64,000 bases of DNA from the NCBI RefSeq assembly GCF_900105255.1, contig NZ_LT629763.1, positions 3,544,001 through 3,608,000 on the forward strand, read 5' to 3'. The position numbers were made by a program, and so were the translations under genes. How positions within the stretch are numbered: the stretch's first letter is position 1; each line of letters starts with the position of its first letter. Below are positions 18,253 through 30,695 of this stretch, one piece after another. A model generated the notes under the pieces. It ran no database searches. It saw nothing but the letters and a program-made list of their open reading frames with translations, and had not been told where the DNA came from. This DNA is from Halopseudomonas sabulinigri. Lineage in GTDB: Bacteria > Pseudomonadota > Gammaproteobacteria > Pseudomonadales > Pseudomonadaceae.

Positions 18253-19220
18253 ACTACTCCTGCGCGCAGCAAATCGTGCATGTTCAGCGCGCCGACGGGC
18301 AGGCCTTCGGCGTCGACGACAAAGAGGCCGTTGATTTTCGCATCTTCCATGATCTTCAGCACTTCGGCGGCGAGCATACCACTGCGTGCGGTCTTGCAGT
18401 GGGCCGTCATCACATCGGCAATCCTCATCGCATTAAAGTCGATGCTTTGATCCAGCGTGCGGCGCAGATCGCCGTCGGTAAAAATACCCACCAGTTGCTG
18501 TTGTTCATCGATCACGCCGGTCAGCCCCAGCCCCTTGCGGGTCATTTCCAGCAGCGCGTCGCGCAGCGAGGTTTGCTGGTCGACCAGGGGCATGGTGTCG
18601 CCGCTGTGCATGATGTCGTCTACCAGTAACAGCAGGCGGCGGCCGAGGCTGCCGCCGGGGTGCGAGAAGGCGAAATCTTCAGCGCTGAAGCCGCGTGCTT
18701 CGAGCAGTGCGATGGCCAGCGCATCGCCCATCACCAGGGCAGTTGTGGTACTGGAGGTAGGCGCCAGATTCAGTGGGCAGGCCTCTTGTTCTACTGCTGT
18801 GTCGAGGTTGGCGACGGCGGCCAGCGCCATGGTTGAGGCGGGGTTGCCGGTGATGGTGATCAGTGGCACGCCCATGCGCTTGATCAGCGGCAGCAGGGTG
18901 ACGACCTCGGCCGTGTTGCCCGAGTTGGATAGCGCGATAACCACATCGCTCGGCGTAATCATGCCCATATCGCCATGGCTGGCTTCACCCGGGTGGACGA
19001 AAAACGCCGGAGTGCCAGTGCTGGCCAGGGTAGCGGCCAGTTTGCGGCCAATGTGGCCGGATTTGCCCATGCCGGTAACGACGATACGGCCGGTGCAGGC
19101 GAGAAGCGTGTCGCAGGCAGTCTCAAAATGCTTGTCCAGACGCTGTAGCAAAGAGTCTACGGCGTCGCGCTCCAGGCCGATGGTGCGGCGCGCGGAGGCT
19201 ATGTAATCAAAGTTGGGCAT
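18249..19220 (-). CDS. kdsD: Arabinose-5-phosphate isomerase KdsD
   Basis: 323 residues: N-terminal SIS domain (VTGMGKSGHIGRKLAATLAS, SNSGNTAEVVTLLP) and two C-terminal CBS domains (about residues 205-323, e.g. GVIDEQQQLVGIFTDGDLRR). Converts ribulose-5-phosphate to arabinose-5-phosphate, the first committed step of Kdo synthesis. First gene of the kdsD-kdsC-lptCAB-rpoN run on the minus strand, divergent from mlaF across 213 bases that must hold both promoters. Confidence 0.96.
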   Translation of the reverse strand: MPNFDYIASARRTIGLERDAVDSLLQRLDKHFETACDTLLACTGRIVVTGMGKSGHIGRKLAATLASTGTPAFFVHPGEASHGDMGMITPSDVVIALSNSGNTAEVVTLLPLIKRMGVPLITITGNPASTMALAAVANLDTAVEQEACPLNLAPTSSTTTALVMGDALAIALLEARGFSAEDFAFSHPGGSLGRRLLLLVDDIMHSGDTMPLVDQQTSLRDALLEMTRKGLGLTGVIDEQQQLVGIFTDGDLRRTLDQSIDFNAMRIADVMTAHCKTARSGMLAAEVLKIMEDAKINGLFVVDAEGLPVGALNMHDLLRAGVV

Positions 19221-19433
19221 GGTGCTTCATCTGTGATCGCTGAGCGGTGAAGTATAGCGGGTTGTGCTGCGTAACTCACCAGTGCGCACGATTTCCGGGC
19301 GAGAGTGTCCAGCGCCATACCCAATAATGGGTAACGGTGTGTTTCCCGCCTTGGGCTGCACTGGTGTAACTGATATATTACGCGGCTTAACTTGCCCGAG
19401 GTGTGGGCGCGATCGGGAAGAGCACATCCAGAT

Positions 19434-20252
19434 ATGACCGATTCTTCGGATTACATTGTTGATCTGCAGCAGATTACCTTTCGACGGGGCTCGCGGCTGA
19501 TCTTCGATGGCGTGGATATTCGCATTCCACGCGGCAAGGTGACTGGCATCATGGGGCCGTCGGGCTGCGGTAAAACCACGCTGCTGCGCCTGATTGGCGC
19601 GCAGCTGCGGCCGGACAGCGGCGCGATCTGGGTCAATGGTCAGAATATTCCAGAATTGGGTCGTGAGCAGTTGTTCGCCGCGCGCCAGCACATGGGTATG
19701 TTGTTTCAGAGTGGTGCCTTGTTTACCGATCTCAACGTCTTTGAGAACGTCGCCTTTCCATTGCGCGTGCATACCGAACTGCCGGAAGACATGATTCGCG
19801 ACCTGGTGCTGCTGAAATTGCAGGCTGTTGGTTTGCGTGGTGCGCGCGAATTGATGCCCGATGAGCTGTCCGGTGGCATGAAGCGGCGGGTGGCCTTGGC
19901 GCGGGCGATCGCGTTGGACCCTGAGCTGATGATGTACGACGAGCCCTTCGTCGGCCAGGACCCGATTTCCATGGGCGTGCTGGTGCGTTTGATCCGCCTG
20001 CTCAACGATGCGCTGGGGCTGACCAGTATCGTTGTTTCGCACGACCTGGCGGAGACCGCGAGCATTGCTGACTATTTATATGTAGTAGGTGACGGTCAGG
20101 TGCTGGGGCAGGGTACGCCGGACGAGCTGATGAATTCGGATAATCCGCGCATTCGCCAGTTCATGCAGGGTGAGCCGGACGGTCCCGTGCCGTTCCACTT
20201 TCAGGCGCCTGAATACCTGTCCGACCTATTACAGCAGGAGCACAAGCGGTGA
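19434..20252 (+). CDS. mlaF: Phospholipid-transport ABC ATPase MlaF
   Basis: 272 residues from ATG 19434. ATPase of the MlaFEDB inner-membrane complex that moves phospholipids between membranes and keeps outer-leaflet lipid asymmetry. Walker [10 protein letters not shown] near residue 42, signature [17 protein letters not shown], Walker [14 protein letters not shown], switch histidine VVSHDLAET. The C-terminal extension past residue 240 resembles that which binds MlaB in E. coli. First gene of mlaFEDCB, overlapping mlaE by 4 bases. Confidence 0.95.
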   Translation: MTDSSDYIVDLQQITFRRGSRLIFDGVDIRIPRGKVTGIMGPSGCGKTTLLRLIGAQLRPDSGAIWVNGQNIPELGREQLFAARQHMGMLFQSGALFTDLNVFENVAFPLRVHTELPEDMIRDLVLLKLQAVGLRGARELMPDELSGGMKRRVALARAIALDPELMMYDEPFVGQDPISMGVLVRLIRLLNDALGLTSIVVSHDLAETASIADYLYVVGDGQVLGQGTPDELMNSDNPRIRQFMQGEPDGPVPFHFQAPEYLSDLLQQEHKR

Positions 20253-21028
20253 GTGTGATGTCACGGGTTGGCCTGCTTGGCCGCGCCGGTCTGGATACCC
20301 TGTCGGCACTGGGTCGCTCCGGTCTGTTTCTATTTAATGCGCTGCTCGGCCGTGCGCGTTTTGGTAACGGTTTTACGCTGCTGCTGCAGCAATTGTATTC
20401 GGTGGGTGTGCTGTCCCTGGCCATCATCATCGTGTCCGGGCTGTTCATCGGTATGGTGCTGGCGCTGCAGGGTTACAACATCCTGGTCGGTTACGGCTCC
20501 GAGCAAGCGGTAGGCCAGATGGTCGCGCTGACGCTGCTGCGGGAGCTGGGGCCGGTGGTGACGGCCCTGTTATTTGCTGGCCGTGCCGGCTCTGCGCTGA
20601 CTGCCGAGATCGGTCTGATGAAGGCTACCGAGCAATTGTCCAGCATGGAGATGATTGGTGTTGATCCGCTGAAGTACGTGATTGCACCGCGGCTGTGGGC
20701 TGGCTTTATCTCCATGCCGCTGCTGGCCATGATCTTCTGCGTGGTCGGTATCTGGGGCGGCTCGCTGGTCGCGGTGGACTGGCTCGGCGTCTACTCCGGC
20801 TCCTACTGGGCGAATATGCAAAATTCCGTTGAGTTCGTCGATGACGTGCTCAACGGCATGGTCAAGGCGGTGGCTTTTGCCTTCGTAGTTACCTGGATTG
20901 CGGTATTTCAGGGTTATGACTGCGAGCCGACGTCGGAAGGCATCAGCCGCTCCACCACGCGCACTGTTGTCTATGCCTCTCTGGCGGTGCTCGGGCTGGA
21001 CTTTATTCTCACTGCTTTGATGTTCTGA
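20249..21028 (+). CDS. mlaE: Phospholipid-transport permease MlaE
   Basis: 259-residue integral membrane protein of the MlaE/YrbE family with several hydrophobic helices (for example [20 protein letters not shown] and [20 protein letters not shown]) and the conserved [20 protein letters not shown] near residue 90. GTG start overlaps the mlaF stop (GTGA). Forms the dimeric channel of the Mla ABC complex with MlaF and MlaD. Confidence 0.95.
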   Translation: MSVMSRVGLLGRAGLDTLSALGRSGLFLFNALLGRARFGNGFTLLLQQLYSVGVLSLAIIIVSGLFIGMVLALQGYNILVGYGSEQAVGQMVALTLLRELGPVVTALLFAGRAGSALTAEIGLMKATEQLSSMEMIGVDPLKYVIAPRLWAGFISMPLLAMIFCVVGIWGGSLVAVDWLGVYSGSYWANMQNSVEFVDDVLNGMVKAVAFAFVVTWIAVFQGYDCEPTSEGISRSTTRTVVYASLAVLGLDFILTALMF

Positions 21029-21047
21029 TTAGCCAAGGAAACAACCA

Positions 21048-21512
21048 ATGCGTACCCGTAATCTGGAATTGATCGTCGGTGTCTTTATCTTGGCGGGGCT
21101 GCTGGCCTTGGCCGTGCTGGCGGTTCGGGTAAGTGGGCTCACGCCCAGCAGCGCCGGCGACACCTATAGTGTGCATGCCTATTTCGACAACGTGGCGGGG
21201 CTCACGCCCAAGGCCAAGGTCACCATGTCTGGAGTGACCATCGGTCAGGTCACTGCTATCGAGTTCGACAAGACGCGTTATAGCGCCCGTGTCGATATGT
21301 CGATCAACAGCAAGATCAATACGCTGCCGGCCGATAGCACGGCATCGATTCTGACCGCCGGGCTGCTCGGCGAGAAATACGTCGGTATCTCTGTGGGTGG
21401 CGATGACGAGGTGCTGGCGGAAGGATCGGAAATTTATGACACCCAGTCAGCTCTGGTGCTAGAGGAACTGATAGGGCGCTTTCTGCTCAATACCGTGAGC
21501 AAAGAAGATTGA
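21048..21512 (+). CDS. mlaD: MCE-domain protein MlaD
   Basis: 154 residues: N-terminal membrane anchor (LIVGVFILAGLLALAVLAV, residues 6-24), then one MCE domain (YSVHAYFDNVAGLTPKAKVT, MSGVTIGQVTAIEF) and ADSTASILTAGLLGEKYVGI. Hexameric periplasmic ring that funnels phospholipids between MlaC and MlaE. 19 bases after mlaE, with an AAGGAAAC ribosome site. Confidence 0.95.
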   Translation: MRTRNLELIVGVFILAGLLALAVLAVRVSGLTPSSAGDTYSVHAYFDNVAGLTPKAKVTMSGVTIGQVTAIEFDKTRYSARVDMSINSKINTLPADSTASILTAGLLGEKYVGISVGGDDEVLAEGSEIYDTQSALVLEELIGRFLLNTVSKED

Positions 21513-21538
21513 TCTGCGCAGCCAATAGGAGAGTCACC

Positions 21539-22183
21539 ATGCGTGCAGTAACCCAGTTTTTGCTGGCCCTGATCATCAGTGTGCCAGCCATGGTGCAGGC
21601 CGCCGAGGCCACACCTCAGCAGGTGGTAGACGATACCTCGCGCAAGGTCATGCAGGTGCTCGACGCCAACCGTGAAACCTACCGCAACGATCCAGAGGCC
21701 TTTTTGCAAGGGCTTAATGAAGTGCTCGACCCAGTTGTCGACTTTGAAGGCATTGCCAGCAGCGTAATGACCGTTCGCTATAGCCGTAGCGCGTCAGATG
21801 AGCAGGTGCAGCGCTTCATTGATACCTTCAAGCGCAGCATGGTGCAGTTCTATGGTAACGCTCTGCTGGAATTCCAGAGCGGTGAGATCACCGTGCTGCC
21901 GCCCAACAGCCGCGAGCCGCGCCCGGATCGCGCCAGCGTCGACATGCAGGTCAAGGCCAATGACGGTCAGGTCTACACTGCCACCTACACCATGAGCGAG
22001 ATAAATGGTCAGTGGAAGGTGCGCAATGTGATCGTCGAGGGTATCAATATTGGTCTGTTGTTCCGCGACCAGTTTGCCCAGGCGATGAAAGCCAACCGCA
22101 ACGACCTCGATGCGGTGATTGATAACTGGGGTAGCGTAGTGGCCAAATCGCGCGAGACCGTCAAGCAGGAAGCCAATCAGTGA
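21539..22183 (+). CDS. mlaC: Periplasmic phospholipid-binding protein MlaC
   Basis: 214 residues from ATG 21539 (AGGAGAG before it). Sec signal peptide to about residue 22 (LALIISVPAMVQA), then the MlaC/Ttg2D fold: VDFEGIASSVMT, FKRSMVQFYGNALLEF, WKVRNVIVEGINIGLLFRDQF. Shuttles phospholipids between the MlaA-porin complex in the outer membrane and MlaFEDB. Ends in a 4-base overlap with mlaB. Confidence 0.95.
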   Translation: MRAVTQFLLALIISVPAMVQAAEATPQQVVDDTSRKVMQVLDANRETYRNDPEAFLQGLNEVLDPVVDFEGIASSVMTVRYSRSASDEQVQRFIDTFKRSMVQFYGNALLEFQSGEITVLPPNSREPRPDRASVDMQVKANDGQVYTATYTMSEINGQWKVRNVIVEGINIGLLFRDQFAQAMKANRNDLDAVIDNWGSVVAKSRETVKQEANQ

Positions 22184-22503
22184 GCGCCGAGCCGGCACGC
22201 GCCAGTGTGCAGACAGGCGAGAACGGTCTGCTGCAATTGCAGGGCGAGCTCGACTTCGTCAGTGTGCTGGCAGTGCGGGAACAGTTGGCAGAGCGGATTG
22301 CCGCCAGCAGAGGTGATATCATGCTCGACCTTTCGGGGTTGCAGCGGGTAAACAGTGTCGGCTTGTCGCTATTGTTGCGCGTTGCCGAGCAAGCGGCTGA
22401 AGCCGGTCGTAACCTGCGCTTGCGCGGTGTGCCGGCTGGTCTGCAGAGCATTGCCGAGGTGTGTGGCCTGGATACCTGGCTGCATCAGGTATCCGCTGCC
22501 TGA
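22180..22503 (+). CDS. mlaB: STAS-domain protein MlaB
   Basis: 107-residue STAS-domain protein, GTG start overlapping the mlaC stop. The SpoIIAA-like core reads LDLSGLQRVNSVGLSLLLRV around residues 48-67, with the conserved serine in NSVG. In the Mla complex it binds MlaF and stabilises the ATPase. Completes mlaFEDCB. Confidence 0.9.
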   Translation: MSAEPARASVQTGENGLLQLQGELDFVSVLAVREQLAERIAASRGDIMLDLSGLQRVNSVGLSLLLRVAEQAAEAGRNLRLRGVPAGLQSIAEVCGLDTWLHQVSAA

Positions 22504-22564
22504 ACCCCGTTTCGCCTATGTTGTGGTTTGCCGCGAGGCAGGCCAGCCGATGGAGACACAGACC

Positions 22565-24745
<2,181 letters not shown>

Positions 24746-24784
24746 TATCCGTTTATTCCTATACCATTGTCGAAGGTACCCCTT

Positions 24785-26095
24785 ATGAGCACGCCGCTGA
24801 AAATCGCCCGTCTGAACGCCAATCAGAGCGATTTTGCGCAGCATCTGGACGCGTTGCTGGCCTGGGAAGGGGTCTCCGACAAGGCGGTCAATGACCGTGT
24901 TGAAGAAATTATTGCCGCTGTGCGCAAGCGTGGCGATGCGGCGCTAGTGGAATACACCGGCCGTTTCGATGGCCTGCAGGTCAGCAGCATGGCCGACCTG
25001 ATTCTGGATCGCGCGCGTCTGGAGCAAGCCCTGGAGCGTATTACCGCCGAGCAGCGCGAAGCGCTGGCGGTTGCCGCCGAACGGGTCAAGCGCTACCACG
25101 AGCACCAGCGCCAAGAGTCGTGGCGTTATACCGAGGCCGACGGCACCGTGCTGGGCCAACAGATCACTCCGCTGGATCGTGCCGGCCTTTATGTGCCGGG
25201 TGGCAAGGCGTCTTACCCCTCATCGGTACTGATGAACGCGATCCCGGCCAAGGTGGCCGGCGTGCCCGAGGTGGTGATGGTGGTGCCCACGCCGCGCGGT
25301 GAAATCAACGAGCTGGTGCTGGCGGCAGCCTGCCTGGCCGGTGTTGACCGAGTGTTCACCGTGGGTGGTGCGCAGGCTGTCGCCGCGCTGGCGTACGGCA
25401 CTGAATCCATACCGCGGGTAGACAAGATTGTTGGCCCCGGCAATATCTATGTGGCTACGGCCAAGCGTGCGGTATTTGGGCAGGTGGGTATCGACATGAT
25501 CGCCGGCCCCTCCGAAATTCTGGTGGTGTGTGACGGTCAGACCGATCCGGACTGGATCGCCATGGATCTGTTCTCCCAGGCCGAGCACGATGAAGATGCG
25601 CAATCCATCCTGCTCTCGCCCGACGCCGACTTCCTGGACGCCGTGGAAGCCAGCCTCAATCGGTTGCTGGGTGAGCTGGAGCGCGAATCGATCGTGCGCG
25701 TCTCGCTGGAAAATCGTGCTGCGCTGATCAAGGTAGATGATCTGGCCCAGGCCTGCGAGCTGACCAACCGTATTGCGCCGGAGCACCTTGAGCTGTCGGT
25801 CGCAGACCCTGATGCGCTGTTGCCGCTGATTCGGCACGCCGGCGCAATCTTCATGGGGCGCTACACCCCGGAAGCGCTGGGCGACTACTGTGCTGGCCCC
25901 AACCACGTGTTGCCCACCTCGGGCACTGCGCGTTTTTCATCGCCGCTCGGCGTGTATGATTTTCAGAAGCGCTCCTCGGTGATCTTCTGTTCACCCGAAG
26001 GCGCCTCCGAGTTGGGCAAGACTGCTTCTGTACTGGCACGGGGCGAAAGCCTGACCGCCCACGCGCGCAGCGCGGAATACCGAATTAAGAACTAG
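24785..26095 (+). CDS. hisD: Histidinol dehydrogenase HisD
   Basis: 436 residues from ATG 24785 ([11 protein letters not shown]); ATG 24767 is in frame but lies in the spacer. Zinc enzyme that oxidises histidinol twice to histidine. Blocks: [48 protein letters not shown], and the zinc/catalytic region [13 protein letters not shown] and [11 protein letters not shown] dispersed hairpin starts at its stop codon, before hisC. Confidence 0.97.
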   Translation: MSTPLKIARLNANQSDFAQHLDALLAWEGVSDKAVNDRVEEIIAAVRKRGDAALVEYTGRFDGLQVSSMADLILDRARLEQALERITAEQREALAVAAERVKRYHEHQRQESWRYTEADGTVLGQQITPLDRAGLYVPGGKASYPSSVLMNAIPAKVAGVPEVVMVVPTPRGEINELVLAAACLAGVDRVFTVGGAQAVAALAYGTESIPRVDKIVGPGNIYVATAKRAVFGQVGIDMIAGPSEILVVCDGQTDPDWIAMDLFSQAEHDEDAQSILLSPDADFLDAVEASLNRLLGELERESIVRVSLENRAALIKVDDLAQACELTNRIAPEHLELSVADPDALLPLIRHAGAIFMGRYTPEALGDYCAGPNHVLPTSGTARFSSPLGVYDFQKRSSVIFCSPEGASELGKTASVLARGESLTAHARSAEYRIKN

Positions 26096-26183
26096 CGGCA
26101 AGCTTCAAGCTGCAAGCGAAAGCCGAGCTGTGCAGGCTCGGCCCGCCGGGGTTGGCTTGAAGCTTGCGGCTTGCCGCTTCTAG
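26092..26183. repeat. Intergenic hairpin, dispersed AGCGGCAAGCTT-type element
   Basis: Left arm CTAGCGGCAAGCTTCAAGC (26092-26110) and right arm GCTTGAAGCTTGCGGCTTGC... (26155-26183) can pair with a few bulges, around a GC-rich core that folds again (CCGAGCTGTGCAGGCTCGG). It fills the hisD-hisC gap and overlaps the last codons of hisD. Same family as the hairpins near 972, 12070 and 33094. Confidence 0.65.
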
Positions 26184-26202
26184 CTGAATCGAGGATTGCC
26201 CT

Positions 26203-27258
26203 GTGAGTCGTTTCTGGAGCCCCTTCGTCAAGGATCTGGTGCCCTATGTGCCGGGTGAGCAGCCGAAGGTTGAAAACCTGATCAAACTGAACACCAACGA
26301 AAACCCCTACGGCCCCTCGCCCAAGGTGGTTGAGGCTATTCAGCGTGAGCTGAATGACAGCCTGCGTCTGTATCCGGCGCCCAACGCCGATGCGCTGAAA
26401 GCCGAGATTGCCGAATATTACGGCGTCAGCAGCGCCCAGGTGTTTGTCGGCAACGGCTCGGATGAGGTGTTGGCGCATATCTTCCATGGCCTGTTTCAGC
26501 ATGACTTGCCCGTGCTATACCCGGATATCACCTACAGCTTTTACCCGGTGTACTGTGGCCTATACGGCATAGAGGCAGCGCCGCAGCCGCTGGACGACGA
26601 TTTCTGTCTGTCGCCTGCCGATTACCGCCAGGCCAACGGCGGCATTATCTTTCCCAATCCCAACGCCCCCACTGGCGTAGGTCTGCCGCTCGCCGAGGTC
26701 GAGGCGATAGTGCAGGGAAGCCCGGATTCGGTGGTGGTGGTGGATGAAGCCTATGTTGATTTTGGTGGCGAAACGGCCATTGCCCTGGTCGATCGCTACC
26801 CGAACCTGCTGGTCACCCAGACCTTGTCCAAGTCGCGTTCGCTGGCGGGGCTGCGGGTAGGGTTCGCGGTGGGGCATGCTGATTTGATCGAGGCGCTGGA
26901 GCGCATCAAGAACAGTTTCAACTCCTATCCGCTGGATCGCCTGGCGATAGCGGGCGCGGTGGCAGCCATGCAGGATCAGCAGTGGTTTGATCACACCCGC
27001 AACGCAGTTATCGATAGCCGTGATCGGCTCAGTGCTGCCTTGCTTGAGCTGGGCTTTGAAGTGCTGCCGTCGCAGGCCAACTTCGTCTTTGCCCGCCACG
27101 CGCAGCGCGACGCTGCCGAGCTGGCGCAGGGGCTACGCGAGCAGAAGGTGATAGTGCGGCACTTCAAGCTGCCGCGCATCGATCAGTTCCTGCGGATCAC
27201 CATTGGCACCGAAGCGCAGAACCAGGCGCTGCTGGCAGCGCTCAAGGCTATCCTGTAG
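26203..27258 (+). CDS. hisC: Histidinol-phosphate aminotransferase HisC
   Basis: 351 residues from GTG 26203 ([20 protein letters not shown]). PLP-dependent class I/II aminotransferase making histidinol phosphate from imidazole-acetol phosphate. Motifs: [12 protein letters not shown] near residue 28, [17 protein letters not shown], and the PLP lysine in [15 protein letters not shown]. Separated from hisD by the hairpin, so possibly expressed at a different level. Converges with algW, leaving only six bases between stops. Confidence 0.95.
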   Translation: MSRFWSPFVKDLVPYVPGEQPKVENLIKLNTNENPYGPSPKVVEAIQRELNDSLRLYPAPNADALKAEIAEYYGVSSAQVFVGNGSDEVLAHIFHGLFQHDLPVLYPDITYSFYPVYCGLYGIEAAPQPLDDDFCLSPADYRQANGGIIFPNPNAPTGVGLPLAEVEAIVQGSPDSVVVVDEAYVDFGGETAIALVDRYPNLLVTQTLSKSRSLAGLRVGFAVGHADLIEALERIKNSFNSYPLDRLAIAGAVAAMQDQQWFDHTRNAVIDSRDRLSAALLELGFEVLPSQANFVFARHAQRDAAELAQGLREQKVIVRHFKLPRIDQFLRITIGTEAQNQALLAALKAIL

Positions 27259-27264
27259 CCCGTC

Positions 27265-28404
27265 TCAGCTGGCAGCGCGGAAGCTGGGACGCACGCCCAC
27301 TTCTGCGCTGAAGCTGATCTCTTCGCCGTTACGCAGTACATTCAGCTTGATACGCTCGCCCGGCTTGGCGCGGGCCACCTGGTTCATCGCCTGGCGGCCG
27401 CTGGTAGCGGGCTTGTCGTCAATCCGCAGGATCACGTCGCCCGGCAACAGGCCGGCGTTCCAGGCCGGACCGTTGCGATACAGGCTGGCGACCACGATCC
27501 CCTGACTGATATCCAGCCCAAAGGATTCGGCCAGCTCCGGCGTCATCGGTTGCACCTCGACCCCCAGCCAGCCACGAATCACTCGGCCGTGCTGGATAAT
27601 CGCCTGCATCACCTCGACCGCCAGCTTGGCGGGGATGGCAAAGCCAATACCCTGTGCTGAGCCTGACTGGGAGAAGATCGCCGTGTTGATGCCGATCAGA
27701 TTGCCTTGGGCGTCCACCAGTGCGCCGCCGGAGTTACCCTGGTTGATCGCCGCGTCGGTCTGGATGAAGTCTTCATAGGTATTGAGCCCCAGCTGGTTGC
27801 GGCCGGTGGCGCTGATGATCCCCATGGTGACGGTCTGCCCCAACCCAAAGGGGTTGCCGATGGCCATGACGACGTCACCAATGCGCTGTTGGTCGCGCGA
27901 GTCGATAGTCACCGCGGGCAGATTGGGTAGGTCGATCTTGAGTACCGCCAGATCCGTTTCTGGGTCGGTGCCGATCAATCTGGCCAGGGCTTCGCGGCCA
28001 TCCTGCAACGCCACCAGAATCTCGTCGGAGCCGGCGATCACGTGGTTATTGGTCAGCAGGTAGCCATCGGAGTTGAGGATCACCGCGGAGCCCAGACTGG
28101 ATTGACGGCGCTCGGGGTTCGGCAGCGAATCGGCGTAGTCACGCACGCTCGGGTTATCAAAGTTCTGATTGGTGCGTGAGGCCGTCTGCTTGCTGGTGTA
28201 GATGTTGACGACGGCGGGCGCCGCGCGCTCGACGCCGGCCGAGTAGGAGACCAGCCCCATGTCGGAACGGGTTTCGGATACCTCACGCAGCACGATATCG
28301 TGCGCTGGCAGGCCCAGCCACTGGGGGAACTGCTGAATGATCACCAGAGCCAGCAGCACCCCGCAAACCACTGGCCAGCCCATACTGCGCAAGAGATTCT
28401 TCAT
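27265..28404 (-). CDS. algW: Inner-membrane serine protease AlgW/DegS
   Basis: 379 residues from MKNLLRSMGWPVVCGVLL (ATG 28402-28404). One N-terminal membrane anchor (residues about 9-27), trypsin-like domain with His in LLTNNHVIAG, Asp in DPETDLAVLKID, Ser in NQGNSGGALVD, and one C-terminal PDZ domain (IRGWLGVEVQ, GLLPGDVILRIDDKP). In Pseudomonas AlgW senses misfolded outer-membrane proteins and cuts the anti-sigma factor MucA, releasing AlgU. The single PDZ and anchor separate it from MucD/DegP. Faces the nif3-like gene divergently. Confidence 0.92.
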   Translation of the reverse strand: MKNLLRSMGWPVVCGVLLALVIIQQFPQWLGLPAHDIVLREVSETRSDMGLVSYSAGVERAAPAVVNIYTSKQTASRTNQNFDNPSVRDYADSLPNPERRQSSLGSAVILNSDGYLLTNNHVIAGSDEILVALQDGREALARLIGTDPETDLAVLKIDLPNLPAVTIDSRDQQRIGDVVMAIGNPFGLGQTVTMGIISATGRNQLGLNTYEDFIQTDAAINQGNSGGALVDAQGNLIGINTAIFSQSGSAQGIGFAIPAKLAVEVMQAIIQHGRVIRGWLGVEVQPMTPELAESFGLDISQGIVVASLYRNGPAWNAGLLPGDVILRIDDKPATSGRQAMNQVARAKPGERIKLNVLRNGEEISFSAEVGVRPSFRAAS

Positions 28405-28711
28405 CAAACCCTGTCCTGACGTGTTTTGAGCGCTAGGGGGCACTCTGGTGCCGGGCTGCGCTCGATCTGTACTGTCTGGCAGGTGGCATGAAAAACGATC
28501 TGCGCTGCCAATATGCTGTTGAATCTGGCTATCTCGTCCGGCCTGTTGCATCCGGTTGTGGCGAGGTCGCGGCGGCTGCTCAGCATCCTCGCTTGCGTGG
28601 CCCGCATTATAAGGGTTAACCACAGATTATGCAGGCGTCATCTGCCTCTTGTTGTAAGTATGCCCCACAGGCCGGAAAATGGCGGCTTGATCTGTATAGG
28701 AGGAACGCTGC

Positions 28712-29470
28712 ATGGTGGATCGCAACACTCTGGTGGGCTACTGCAACAAGCTGCTCGTTACCGACGCCTTTCACGATTACTGTCCCAATGGGCTGCAAGT
28801 TGAAGGTGCACAACAGGTGCAGCGCATTGTTACCGGCGTGACTGCCAGTCAGGATCTGCTGGATGCGGCAGTCGCGGCACAGGCCGATTTGCTGCTGGTG
28901 CACCACGGTTACTTCTGGAAGGGTGAACCTGCAGCGATTACCGGCATCAAGCAGCGGCGGCTGAAGACGCTGCTGACCAATGACCTGAATCTGCTTGCCT
29001 ATCACTTGCCGTTGGACGTGCACCCCGAGCTGGGTAACAACGTGCAACTGGCCAAATTGTTGGGTTGGCAGATCACCGGGCCGCTGGAAGTCGGTAATCC
29101 GCGCTCGGTGGGCCTGCAGGGCGAACTGCCGGCAGCGCAGTCAGGCGAGCAGCTGGCGCAGGCATTGGCGTCGGCGCTGGGGCGTGAGCCGCTGTTTATC
29201 GCCGGTCATCAGCGGCCGGTCAAACGCATTGCCTGGTGCACTGGCGCAGCGCAGGGTTACATCGACAAAGCGATAGGACTGGGTGTGGATGCCTTTGTTA
29301 CGGGCGAGGTGTCGGAGCCCACGGTGCATGCCGCGCGCGAGAACGGGATCAACTTCTACGCTGCCGGTCACCACGCCACCGAGCGTTATGGCGTGCAGGC
29401 GCTGGGTGAGCATCTGGCGCAGCAGTTTAGTGTAGAACACCGTTTTATCGATATGGATAACCCGGTATGA
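28712..29470 (+). CDS. Nif3-like dinuclear metal-centre protein YbgI
   Basis: 252-residue member of the NIF3/YbgI family (GTP cyclohydrolase 1 type 2-like). Metal ligands appear as LLVHHGYFWKGE near residue 65, AYHLPLDVHPELGNN near residue 100, and the C-terminal AGHHATERYGVQAL. The E. coli protein forms a hexameric ring with two metals per subunit; its substrate is not settled. Good ribosome site (AGGAGGAAC). In many proteobacteria it neighbours algW, as here. Confidence 0.9.
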   Translation: MVDRNTLVGYCNKLLVTDAFHDYCPNGLQVEGAQQVQRIVTGVTASQDLLDAAVAAQADLLLVHHGYFWKGEPAAITGIKQRRLKTLLTNDLNLLAYHLPLDVHPELGNNVQLAKLLGWQITGPLEVGNPRSVGLQGELPAAQSGEQLAQALASALGREPLFIAGHQRPVKRIAWCTGAAQGYIDKAIGLGVDAFVTGEVSEPTVHAARENGINFYAAGHHATERYGVQALGEHLAQQFSVEHRFIDMDNPV

Positions 29471-29634
29471 GGCGAATCCAGCGCCGCATTTAGGCCCGGA
29501 TAAACCATCCTCCGGGCTATATCTTTATAACTTATAGGTATTGGTTCTGCGCTTATTAGAATCACGGCACTTTGTTACAATGCCTGCCAAATTTGTACCA
29601 GGGACTTCATTCCCCCGTTCAACGTGAGTACACC

Positions 29635-30540
29635 ATGCTGGAAAAATTGACCCATCTGAAGCAACTGGAAGCGGAAAGCATTCACATCATTCGTGAAGTG
29701 GCGGCCGAGTTCCAGAACCCGGTCATGCTCTATTCGATCGGTAAAGACTCCGCTGTAATGCTGCATCTGGCGCGCAAGGCTTTCTACCCGGGCCGCCTGC
29801 CTTTCCCTGTGCTGCACGTGGACACCGGCTGGAAATTCCAGGCCATGTACGAGTTCCGCGAGAAGATGGTCAAGGAAATGGACCTTGATCTGTTGGTCCA
29901 CCAGAACCCCGAAGGCGTGGCGCAGGGCATTAATCCCTTCACCCATGGCAGCGCGGTTCACACCGACGTGATGAAGACCCAGGGCCTGAAGCAGGCGCTC
30001 GACAAGTATGGCTTCGATGCCGCCTTTGGCGGTGCGCGCCGCGACGAGGAAAAGTCCCGCGCCAAGGAGCGCGTCTACTCCTTCCGTGACAAGCACCACC
30101 GCTGGGATCCGAAAAACCAGCGTCCCGAGCTGTGGAATGTCTACAACGGCAAGGTACACAAGGGCGAAAGCATTCGCGTGTTCCCGCTGTCCAACTGGAC
30201 CGAGCTGGACATCTGGCAATACATCTATCTGGAAAGCATCCCGATTGTGCCGTTGTACTTTGCTGCCGAGCGTCCGGTGGTGGAGCGTAATGGCTCGCTG
30301 ATCATGGTCGACGACGACCGCATGCCACTGGAGCCCGGTGAAACGCCGGAAATGAAACAGGTGCGCTTCCGTACCCTGGGCTGCTACCCGCTGACCGGTG
30401 CGGTTGAATCTACCGCCGCCAGCCTGCCGGAGATCATTCAGGAAATGCTGCTGACGCGTACTTCCGAACGCCAGGGCCGGGTTATCGACCACGACCAAGC
30501 CGGTTCGATGGAAGAGAAGAAGCGCCAGGGCTACTTCTAA
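29635..30540 (+). CDS. cysD: Sulfate adenylyltransferase subunit 2 CysD
   Basis: 301 residues from ATG 29635 ([15 protein letters not shown]). PP-loop ATP pyrophosphatase that makes APS from sulfate and ATP; the loop reads [12 protein letters not shown] near residue 37 and the conserved [15 protein letters not shown] lies near residue 140. Works as CysDN heterodimer with the GTPase encoded next, 155 bases downstream. Assimilatory sulfate reduction, cytoplasm. Confidence 0.97.
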   Translation: MLEKLTHLKQLEAESIHIIREVAAEFQNPVMLYSIGKDSAVMLHLARKAFYPGRLPFPVLHVDTGWKFQAMYEFREKMVKEMDLDLLVHQNPEGVAQGINPFTHGSAVHTDVMKTQGLKQALDKYGFDAAFGGARRDEEKSRAKERVYSFRDKHHRWDPKNQRPELWNVYNGKVHKGESIRVFPLSNWTELDIWQYIYLESIPIVPLYFAAERPVVERNGSLIMVDDDRMPLEPGETPEMKQVRFRTLGCYPLTGAVESTAASLPEIIQEMLLTRTSERQGRVIDHDQAGSMEEKKRQGYF

Positions 30541-30695
30541 GCTGTGTCCGGCCGCACGCGGCGGAGCAGTGAACAGACAGGCCGGTGAGTGCAGGCAGTT
30601 GCCAGCGCACCGATCAACCCGAAACGGGTTGCGCCACACGAATTATTTTATGGATGCAGGCAAGAGCGTGATGCCTGCAGCTTGGAGCTAGCACA

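Noticed and set aside
29494-29517. Hairpin GCCCGGA/TCCGGGC after the Nif3-like gene as a terminator
   Set aside because: Ten-base loop and no proper T-run; not strong enough to list.
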